64,000 bases of DNA, from positions 1 to 64,000 of the forward strand of contig JADKGC010000014.1 in the NCBI GenBank assembly GCA_016717205.1, written 5' to 3'. Shown here piece by piece: positions 56,524 through 64,000 of the stretch. How positions within the stretch are numbered: the first letter of the stretch is position 1; every line of letters starts with the position of its first letter. A program made the position numbers and the translations under genes. Under the pieces are notes generated by a model. That model did no database searches. It saw only the letters and a list, made by a program, of their open reading frames with translations, and was not told where the DNA came from. The DNA comes from Candidatus Flexifilum breve (GTDB lineage: Bacteria > Chloroflexota > Anaerolineae > Aggregatilineales > Phototrophicaceae).

Positions 56524-56529
56524 ATTATA
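56524..56529 (-). promoter_or_regulatory. -10 box suggesting a leaderless nucleotidyltransferase mRNA
   Basis: A perfect TATAAT on the minus strand (56529-56524) ends 8 bp before ATG 56515, so transcription would start at or next to the start codon. No Shine-Dalgarno is present. The -35 is poor (TTGAAT at a 20-bp spacing). Confidence 0.45.
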
Positions 56530-56628
56530 TCAGAGGAAACGCTGGTAGAATTCAACAATCTACGCATGTGTCACGGTGAGTTTGTTGGTGAATAGTGACA
56601 AAAACCCGTGCGATAGCCTCGTCAAAAT

Positions 56629-56663
56629 GATTGTATGATTTCGCTGACCCTGTGCATACAATC
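56629..56663. promoter_or_regulatory. 9-bp perfect inverted repeat upstream of the CdaR-type regulator
   Basis: GATTGTATG (56629-56637) and CATACAATC (56655-56663) with 17 bp between, ending 28 bp before the regulator start. A dimeric regulator could bind here, perhaps the adjacent gene product itself. Confidence 0.45.
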
Positions 56664-56691
56664 GTGGAATAGTCTAAGTGGATTGTTGAGT

Positions 56692-58335
56692 ATGGTTGAA
56701 AATCACAGCGCCACCCTGCAAGCCCTGTTACAGTATGCGCTTCCGTTGGGAACTCAATTGCTCGCTGGCATGCCGGAGAAGACAATCACCTGGGCTGTAG
56801 TGGTGCAGACGCAGCCGCCCGCCTTTCCCGATGTCTATGGCGGTGAGCTGGCGCTGGTGTCGATGGATGTACTGCGCAGCTATGATGCGCGCATCACGCT
56901 TTCGGAAGTGGTGCGTGGGCTAGCGGAAGTGGGAATCAGTGCGGTGGCAGCGAAAGACAACATCGCCATGACCGCGGTCGATGTCGCGAACGAGTGCGGC
57001 GTAGCGCTGCTAGCGCTGCCCGAAGAGACCAGCCTGCCACGCATCGAACGTGCCATCAACACACTGATTGTCAATGCGAAGGCGCAGATCGCCCAGCGCG
57101 CGATGGAAATTCAACGCCAACTGGCGCGCAGTGCCGCCGAGAACCGCGATCTCAACAGCCTGCTGCAGATCATGGCGCGCGCCACCGCCAAGCCGATGGT
57201 TGTACATGACGACGCGGGCGTGCTCATGGCGCAGGTGTATCCGAATGTCGCGCGGCGCACGCCGACCGGGAGTGGGCGTACCATGATGCAAAACCTCCCC
57301 TACAGCGCCTTCCAGAATTGGCTGACCCGCGAAACCCCACCCGCTGAAGGCATCACAGTGCACAGCCCGCTCGGCTATACGACTGTGCTGCGCGTCGAGA
57401 AACGCGTAGCCGGGTATCTGTCGATGGTGGACAACCGCGAAACGCTGGACGATTTTGACCGCATGGTGCTGGCCTACGGCGCTGATGTGTGCGCCATTGA
57501 ACTGGCTAAAACCCGCGCGATTGCGTTTGCCGTCGAACAGGCGCGCGGTGACTGGGTGCAGATGTGGCTGAGCGGCACGCCGACCGACGATGATATGATG
57601 TCGACACGCGCCCAGCAGGCGGGCTTTGACCCCACCGCGAACTACATTGTCGTCGTCTATCGCGCCATGACCGATTCCGGGGCGGGGCTGCCGCTGGAAT
57701 CGCTGCTGCCGTTGGTGCGCGATGATATGGCGCGCCGCCCGCTGAATGGCTCGGTCGGGCAGTATGTCGACGTGATTGTCGCGCTCTACCCGCTGGAAAA
57801 CCCCTCGCATTTGCCGCGTTTACGCCGAATGGTGGATGAAGTCCGCTCACAGTTAGCCGCGCGCACGCCGAGCGGCTTGGTCGCTGCAGGCATCAGCCGA
57901 CCGTCGGCGGGGCTGTCCGCGCTGCGCGAGGCCTACCGCGAAGCGAAGGATTCGGTCAGTATTGCCAATGAACTCGGTGACCGCGAGCAGACGACCTTCT
58001 ACGGTGATCTCAAGCTGTTTCAGCTTTTGCTGGCGCTCAAGGAACGTAACCTCGATCACCTGCGCCGTTTCTATAATGAAACGCTCGGGCTGCTGGTCGA
58101 ACATGACGACCGCAAGCAGGGTGATCTGATCCGCACGCTGAGCGGTTTCTTCGAGGCCAACGGCAATTTAGCCGAAGCTTCGAAGATGCTGGATGTGCAT
58201 CGCAACACCTTGGTTTACCGTCTGGGACGCATCAGCGAGCTCACCGGACTCGACTTGGAGAAGGCCGATAACCGCCTAATTTTGCATCTGGCGCTCAAAG
58301 TTCAGCGGGTTTTAGCCATCATTCCGGGCAAATAA
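56692..58335 (+). CDS. PucR/CdaR-family transcriptional regulator
   Basis: 547 residues: an N-terminal PucR-type purine-catabolism-like domain (about 20-130), a coiled stretch, a GAF-like middle (KPMVVHDDAGVLMAQVYP), the CdaR-GGDEF-like region (YIVVVYRAM) and a C-terminal HTH_30 domain (FFEANGNLAEASKMLDVHRNTLVYRLGRI in part). ATG 56692 gives the family start. PucR/CdaR proteins respond to purine, sugar-acid or nitrogen metabolites. A paralogue is encoded 5 kb away on the far side of gltB, so a link with glutamate/nitrogen supply is plausible. Confidence 0.85.
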   Translation: MVENHSATLQALLQYALPLGTQLLAGMPEKTITWAVVVQTQPPAFPDVYGGELALVSMDVLRSYDARITLSEVVRGLAEVGISAVAAKDNIAMTAVDVANECGVALLALPEETSLPRIERAINTLIVNAKAQIAQRAMEIQRQLARSAAENRDLNSLLQIMARATAKPMVVHDDAGVLMAQVYPNVARRTPTGSGRTMMQNLPYSAFQNWLTRETPPAEGITVHSPLGYTTVLRVEKRVAGYLSMVDNRETLDDFDRMVLAYGADVCAIELAKTRAIAFAVEQARGDWVQMWLSGTPTDDDMMSTRAQQAGFDPTANYIVVVYRAMTDSGAGLPLESLLPLVRDDMARRPLNGSVGQYVDVIVALYPLENPSHLPRLRRMVDEVRSQLAARTPSGLVAAGISRPSAGLSALREAYREAKDSVSIANELGDREQTTFYGDLKLFQLLLALKERNLDHLRRFYNETLGLLVEHDDRKQGDLIRTLSGFFEANGNLAEASKMLDVHRNTLVYRLGRISELTGLDLEKADNRLILHLALKVQRVLAIIPGK

Positions 58336-58388
58336 GAGGAAATTCGTCCAATTTCCCCTCATTTCGCTAGCGCGATTTTAAGAATATG

Positions 58389-58397
58389 TGGTAGAAT
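58389..58397 (+). promoter_or_regulatory. Extended -10 promoter of the small basic protein
   Basis: TGG-TAGAAT (58389-58397), an extended -10 box without a clear -35. The start would be near 58404, about 50 nt before ATG 58453. A GGAAATT/AATTTCC pair at 58338-58356 may end the upstream regulator transcript. Confidence 0.4.
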
Positions 58398-58452
58398 GTC
58401 GCTTGTAAAGCGTAATTTAGATCGCGCGTATACAGAAAAGGGGTTTTCCAAA

Positions 58453-58653
58453 ATGAGCGTTGAGTTCTACGATGTTAAAACCCGCCAGAAGGTGTCAATC
58501 GACGACAAAAACGTGCTGAAGACCACCTTCACCACCGCGAACGGTCAGGTTCGCTACGGTCTGCGTGGCAAGACGAAGGATGGGCGTATGCTCACCAAGT
58601 TCGTCAGCAAGGCGGACTGGGACAAGTCGAAATACCCGGAAGAAAAGAAGTAG
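58453..58653 (+). CDS. Small basic beta-rich protein of unknown function
   Basis: 66 residues, about 14 of them lysine, with alternating strand-like segments (SVEFYDVKTRQKVSI, LKTTFTTANGQVRYGLRG, RMLTKFVSKADWD) and a charged tail. ATG 58453 follows AAAAGGGG; an upstream in-frame ATG at 58396 overlaps the promoter. It has its own promoter and strong terminator, so it is a single, probably well expressed gene. No family is recognised. Size, charge and predicted beta character would suit a small nucleic-acid-binding protein, but this is inference. Confidence 0.7.
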   Translation: MSVEFYDVKTRQKVSIDDKNVLKTTFTTANGQVRYGLRGKTKDGRMLTKFVSKADWDKSKYPEEKK

Positions 58654-58672
58654 TAAATATCAAGTGCAGTCA

Positions 58673-58699
58673 GCCCGCGTCACCCGACGCGGGCTTTTT
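58673..58699 (+). terminator. Terminator of the small basic protein gene
   Basis: GCCCGCGTC, loop ACCC, GACGCGGGC, then TTTTTATTTT. A 9-bp GC-rich stem with a good T-tract. Confidence 0.88.
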
Positions 58700-58728
58700 A
58701 TTTTCCAGAGTCAGCCGCAGGGGAAAAC

Positions 58729-58766
58729 AAAACGGCGGGGCGCAGCCGGCTGCGCCCCGCCGTTTT
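58729..58766 (-). terminator. 38-bp perfect palindrome, gltB terminator
   Basis: AAAACGGCGGGGCGCAGCC followed directly by its inverse. On the minus strand it ends in GTTTTGTTTT, 11 bp after the gltB stop, so it probably ends gltB transcription. Confidence 0.8.
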
Positions 58767-58777
58767 GGTTAAGTGTT

Positions 58778-61700
58778 CTAGACTGCCTGCTTGAGCCGCG
58801 ACGGCGGCGCGAGCATCACGAAGTATTGTTCCGGGTGATTGAGCAGCGGGTACAGATGCTGCACTTCGTCGCCCTGATTGTTGGCTTCCAGCGTGGCGAT
58901 GTAGTTGCCGAGCAGGTCGATGATGTCCTGCGCGCCGCGCGCGTCCAGCTCACGGATTTCGACCGTCGCGCCCTTGGCGATGCGGCGGCGGATCGCGTCG
59001 ACCGTGAGATTCATTTCTGGCTGAATGCGCTGATACAGCGTGCCACCCGACATCCCCGCGCACAGCCACGGGCCGGGGTCGCCGAGCACGAGCACGCGCC
59101 CGGAGGTCATATATTCGCAGGCATAGCCCTTAAGGTTCGCGCGCGCCGCTAAGCCGCCGAGATCGTCGTGCAGGGGCTGCTTGACCTCGCCACCAAACAC
59201 GATGTCCGCGCCGCTGAGACGGATGCAGGCGCGCGTGTCCGCATCACCTTGCACGATGAACCGACCCGCTTGCGCCCCGTAAGCGAAGCTCTTGCCGACC
59301 GACCCATCGAGGCGTTCGCCGTCGTGGTTGAGACCCTTGAGTACGGCAATCGTACCGCCCTTGGCGCACTTGCCGACGCCGTCCTGCGCGCCGCCTTCCA
59401 CCAGCACATCCAGCTTATCCATTGTGAACGCGGCCAGACCGTTGCCAGGCACGGCGGAGTTGCTGAAGCGCAGGTGAATGACACCCAGGTCGCCCGACAC
59501 TTCGCCGCGTTCAATCGCGCCGGAGAGGTGCGTGCCGAGCGCGCGGTCCATCGCCATGACCTGTTCGTCGTCGTAAGTGATTTCCTGATCGCCGGGCTGC
59601 GCCGCATCGTTGATGATCTCGGTGATGCTTTTGCTCATGGTATTGCGTGGACGCGCCAGCAGACGACCGACGCCGGGCAGGAATTCACGCTTGCTGACCG
59701 TCGGCACCGGGATGAACAGCGGGCGCAGGTCGATGCGCTCATGCATCTGCACCTGTTCGAGCAGATCAGCCCGCCCGACGAGATCCTGCACGCGGGTAAA
59801 GCCGAGTTTGGCCGTCCAACGGCGGATGTCTTCGCCGAGCGCTTCAAACACGCGCACGATGCCGCCGACGGCCTGTTCGGCGTCACGCGGTTCAAAGTGC
59901 TTGATGCCTTGTTCGAGGGCTTGTTCCTTGGTGGTGATGTGGGTGGTGATGCCGACGTGGCAGGTGCCTTCGTGACACTTGCGACAGATCGTGCAGCCAA
60001 CGGCGACCATCGCCAGCGTGCCAAAGCTGACGCGGTTCGCGCCGAGGCACATCATCTTGACGACATCGCGTCCGCTCTTCATGCCGCCATCTGACCACAG
60101 CTCCACGTCGCCGCGCAGACCGCTTTCGATCAGCGCGCGGTGCGCCAGCCACACGCCGATTTCGGCGGGCAGCCCGACATGGCGCAGCGAATGCGCGCGC
60201 GCCGCGCCCGTGCCGCCTTCGTAACCGGCGATGTTGATGATATCCGCCCCGGCTTTGGCGATGCCGACGGCGATGATGCCGACGCCGGGCACCACCGGGA
60301 TCTTCACGGAGATCTTGGCGTTGGGGTTGGCGATCTTGAGTTCGTCTATCAACTGCGCGAGGTCTTCAATCGAATACAGATCGTGATTGTTGCTCGGCGA
60401 TATCAGGTCAACCCACGGTGCAGTCGACCGTGCCAGCGCGACCTGTTCCGTCACCTTGTAGGCGGGCAGGTGACCGCCTTCGCCGGGCTTCGCGCCCTGA
60501 CCGATCTTGATTTCGAGGTAGTCGCACGAATTCAGGAATTCGATGTTCACGCCGAACCGACCGGAGGCGATCTGGTTGCCGCGGTTGTGCGGGTACTTGC
60601 CCATAACTTCCGGCAGTTCGCCACCTTCGCCGTTCACGCAGATGATGTTGAGCTGCGCCGCCGATTCCGCATACGCCTTGTACGAGAGTTCGCCCTGTGA
60701 GCCGAACGACATCGCGCCGATGATCATCGGCAGGTCGTGCTTGCCGACGCGGGTATCGACGGTCGCCGGATCGATGCCTGAGTCGGTCACCTTGAGGTCG
60801 ATGATGTGGCGGGCGGAGACGGGCATCTCGCGTTCCAGTTCCAGCATTTCGGCTTCGTACTGGTCGAGCGTCATTTCGCCGAGGGCGATGTCTTCGACCT
60901 TCTTCCACATCTTCGGGTAGATGCGATCCGGGTTTTCCAGTTTGCTGCCTTTGCCCGAGCGCAGTTCGCCCGCGCGGGTTTCGGCTTCACGCTGCACATC
61001 GTCCCACGCGAAACCGCGTTCGTCCGAGCCAAAGTAGTTGGGCGTGCCAAAGACATCGGCGACGCCGGACGCCAGCCCGACCGAGGCGAATGACTGGCCG
61101 TAGCCGCGCAGTTCATGGCAGCCAATCGTCGACGTGACCTTCTGGATGCCGGTGGTCAGCGAGTTGACGGTGTTGGTCAGGCGCTTGCTGATTTCTTCGC
61201 TCGGCAGCGGTTCCCGCGGGGCACGCGGCGCGATATCCAGCGCGACGGCGTAGAGCATGTACGGGTTGACCGCGCTGGCGCCCAAACCAATTGCCATGAC
61301 CACATCGTGCAGGTCGCGGAGTGCGCCGGAACGCAGCACAATGCCCGCGCGGCGGCGCAGATTAATATCATTGTCGTTGCTTTCGCGCAGTACGCGGTCG
61401 ACAGTGGCGACCGCCAGCAGCGGGTCGATCCACAAGCGTTCGCCAGCGAAGACATCGCCGTCATCGAGGATGATGCACTGCACGCCACCCGCGACCAGCT
61501 CGGCAGCTTCGCTCGCCAAGCGGGCAACCGCGGATTCAATGGTTTCTTCCGGGAATGCGCTCATCGAGAGCGTCGCCGCATGGTCGCCAAAGTCGGCGAT
61601 CAGATCGTCAATCGTCTTGGTGCCGAACTTGCTGGCCACGGCACGCAGATCCTCATCCGCGCCGAGCGCCGTGTGCCCACCGAGGAGCACCGGGGTCTTG

Positions 61701-63435
61701 AGCGTGACGACGATATCGTCCGGGCTGTTGGCCTGACCGGGTTCCGGACGCGCGCCCACGTACACCGTGGTCGAAAACTGCGCCTGTTCGCGTTCGCGGT
61801 CGATTGCCGGGTTGGTCACGACGGCGACGACTTCCTGAAAGAAATCGGCGATGTTGACGCGCGTGTGGCTGATCGCTGCCAGCGGGCCATCCCAACCGAG
61901 CGAGCCAATCAGTTCCTTGTTGGTTTCCGCCATCGCTTGGATGATGTTCAGGTGATAGCGCTCCCAGCCGAGCGCGGCCATCGTCACGGCATTGATCGCG
62001 GTCGAACGCTGGGGCAGGGGCGCCGCCAAGGCGACTGCCGTTGGCGCGGGCGTCGGCTTCACAGCAGTTCCGCCGCCGTTACCATGACCATTGCCATTCC
62101 CGTTGCCGTTGCTGGGACGCAGGGCCGAACTGTTCATCGCCCACACGCCGCGCGGCTTGCCGTTATTGAACATGCCGCGTTCGCGCGAACGGTTGAAGAC
62201 ATGCTGCTGAATTGCCGGATAGTCCAGCACTTCGATGCCGCGACCGGGCTTGATCACCAGCGCGATCTTTTCGCCGGGAGCGAGCGGCTTGGGCGCGGAG
62301 GACATCATCGTCAGCGGGTAGACGCCGCGTTCCGATGTGGCGAAGTATTCTTTTTCCGTCTCGCCGAACCACAGCGGGCGCAGACCGAGCGCGTCCACGC
62401 TGAACACGCACTGATCACCCACGCGGGCGGCGACGGCGGCGGGACCCTGCGCGAACGGACCAAACGAGCGGCGGATGTTCTCGTACATCTCGTGGATTTC
62501 GTCCGCGCCCTGCATCAGATCATGATCGAAGGGCGGGAAGACGTATTCCATCGCTTCGATCAGGTCAAAGTCATACTTCATGCACAGCGCGTCGATCAGG
62601 TTGTCGATATCCTGCGAGTCGGAGTTGTTCTCCGACAGGTCAATGCCGAGCATGGCGGCTTCCAGGCGGAAGCGCGAGATCGTGTTGAATTCACCGTTGT
62701 GACCGAGCACGTTGAAGGGCTGCGCGCGTTCGAACACCGGATTCGTGTTGGTCGAATAGCGGGCGTGACCGAGCGTCACTGTTGAGGCGTACTCGGTATC
62801 TTGAAGTTCGGGATAGTAGCGGCGCAGGATTTCGACCGTGCCCTGCACTTTGTAGACCACGCTGCGCGAAGAGAACGACGCGAAATGCACGCCGAGGTCG
62901 CGCTCGATGCTGGTTTGCAGGCGGTAGAGGACTTTTTCGAGCTGATCATTTTTGACGCTGCCGTTCATCCCGGCGAACTGCCAGAAGAGCGGTTCGTTCT
63001 TGGCGGCACTGCGACCGAGCACGTTGCTCTTCACCTTACCCGCGCCATCGTAGAGCGGTTCGAGACCGGCCTGTTGAATGCGGTCACAGATGAGCCGCGT
63101 TACCGCGTCCGCGTCGGAGCGCATGTGCACGGGAATCATCAGGTGCGCGACCCAGAAATTCGGGTTGACCGCCAACCCGTAGCGCAAACCACTGACGCGA
63201 GCGTTTTAGACCACAGCTCGCGGGGGATATCAGTCATGATACCGACGCCGTCACCTTCGCCATCCACGATACCCGTGCGATGACCCATGCGGGTGAGAGC
63301 TTCGATTGTGCGTTTCACATTACCGTGGGTCGCTTGTCCGCCCTTGCGAACGGAGCAGATCAGAGCGCAGGCATCGCGTTCGCGTGTGTCTTCGCGGTGA
63401 AGGGGAAACTGCTGGTCACAGTCGTCCGGTGACAT
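58778..63435 (-). CDS. gltB: Glutamate synthase large subunit, frameshifted near the N-terminus
   Basis: About 1,550 residues. A 22-residue propeptide ends before the catalytic Cys23 ([14 protein letters not shown]) of the class-II glutaminase. The frame breaks near 63190 (one G missing) and continues with [15 protein letters not shown]. Further on come the FMN-binding synthase domain ([20 protein letters not shown]), the Fe-S cysteines [12 protein letters not shown] and the C-terminal beta-helix domain ([19 protein letters not shown]). An [14 protein letters not shown] linker lies near residue 440. GAGGTG precedes ATG 63435. It makes glutamate from glutamine and 2-oxoglutarate; no gltD is adjacent. 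Confidence 0.94.
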
Positions 63436-63812
63436 TGCACCACCTCATACTACAGGGATAAAAAAGGGACAGGGTAAGTATGCGGCAAAATTATGGTGAA
63501 ATCTACATCAAATTTTGGCGCTAAATCTGGTCAATGCGTACAAATAGGGTTGAGCATGTGCACAGGATTCTTGGGGGAACTGGAAAATTTCGGCATAGTA
63601 AGATTATGCAGCCTGCCCGAACGAATGGTTTTTAGGCAACCTGCCATAATGGCCGCATAATCCAATCACTATGGCGTTTGGCAGAGCCAGAGGCTGGGGA
63701 GTGCCCGGAACATGTCACTGCGGTTGGAAATGCGAGCAGTCGCGTCGAGTAAGCACCACGGACGCCCAGTGGGCGTCCCGTCTGTCAAACCGCGCCGTGC
63801 CTGAATGGGCGT
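63436..63812. other. Intergenic region upstream of gltB
   Basis: A 377-bp AT-richer stretch between gltB and a second CdaR-type regulator, both on the minus strand. It should hold the gltB promoter, but I cannot fix one: TTGACC with a 17-bp spacer to TTGATG is a poor match. GGACGCCC-AGT-GGGCGTCC (63760-63778) is an 8-bp hairpin just after the regulator stop and may end its transcript. No ORF with coding character is seen. Confidence 0.5.
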
Positions 63813-64000
63813 CTAGTTGATCGACAACAGGCGCCGAATCGTCAGCGCGAGGTGCAGCGCGAGACGAATTTCTGGGCGGTTGAGGTCAATTTGGGCGATC
63901 TCGTTGATGCGGTTCATGCGATACAACAGCGTATTGCGGTGTACGATGAGCATCTCGGCAGTCTGGCTCAAGTTCCCGTGGCAGGCGAAGAACGCCTCCA
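63813..64000 (-). CDS. C-terminus of a second PucR/CdaR-family regulator (runs off the window)
   Basis: The last 61 codons are present, without a start, so normal ORF calling misses them. EAFFACHGNLSQTAEMLIVH and RNTLLYRMNRINEIAQIDL, then RLALHLALTIRRLLSIN, are a clear HTH_30 domain, closely related to the end of the protein at 56692-58335. Stop TAG at 63815-63813. It is transcribed in the direction of gltB and may be cotranscribed or act on it. Confidence 0.85.
   Translation of the reverse strand, partial: EAFFACHGNLSQTAEMLIVHRNTLLYRMNRINEIAQIDLNRPEIRLALHLALTIRRLLSIN

Noticed and set aside
62060..62110. Microsatellite or short CRISPR-like repeat
   Set aside because: It is an in-frame NG-rich linker of gltB with no regular spacers.

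Overview
The window is about 64 kb of GC-rich, gene-dense bacterial DNA. The gene content (a CarAB/ArgCBDJ operon, IleS of the long editing type, a principal sigma factor, large GltB, GldA/F/G-like ABC genes, several GNATs, PucR/CdaR regulators and many lineage-restricted membrane and TPR proteins) and the hairpin repeats between genes suggest a member of the Chloroflexota, probably Anaerolineae-like. This is inferred from protein character, since no rRNA or tRNA gene was seen. At least eight and probably nine conserved genes are broken by one single-base indel each with good coding sequence on both sides, so part of the apparent damage is probably assembly error.

Layout. 1-5.4 kb (minus): a cell-wall operon with a MurA-like protein, an alpha/beta hydrolase, a SIMPL protein, a membrane-anchored MurF-like ligase, DUF456 and D-Ala-D-Ala ligase. 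5.5-8 kb: psuG, two small membrane proteins and an SRAP DNA-repair protein. 8-16.5 kb (minus): FtsK, an S1-domain protein, a 7TM-GAF-HTH sensor, a GNAT, a LiaF-like protein and the principal sigma factor. 16.7-20.5 kb (minus): a GldA/GldF/GldG-like ABC system with a DUF4340 protein. 20.7-23.5 kb: a phosphotransferase-family protein and a secreted GH16 glucanase.

23.6-33.5 kb (plus): argC-argB-(HNH protein)-argD-argJ-carA-(small membrane protein)-carB. In front lies a consensus promoter, a 27-codon leader ORF with five consecutive Arg codons, an antiterminator segment and an intrinsic terminator. This is a complete ribosome-mediated arginine attenuator and the most interesting element here. 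It would couple arginine supply to arginine and carbamoyl-phosphate synthesis.

33.5-45 kb: a HEAT-repeat/Hsp70-like pair, a TGS-uridine-kinase-like protein, hpt, a CCA-transferase/HD protein, a degenerate ImmA/IrrE-like protein, rsmD, a URO-D-family protein, a small TPR protein and a large polytopic membrane protein. 45-52.3 kb: GNATs, an AlaX editing protein, and a compact cluster of a P-loop kinase, three membrane-TPR proteins and two single-pass proteins. 52.3-55.7 kb: ileS behind an unusual leader with a 14-nt perfect anti-16S Shine-Dalgarno. 55.7-64 kb: a nucleotidyltransferase, a CdaR-type regulator, a small basic protein, gltB, and the C-terminus of a second CdaR-type regulator.
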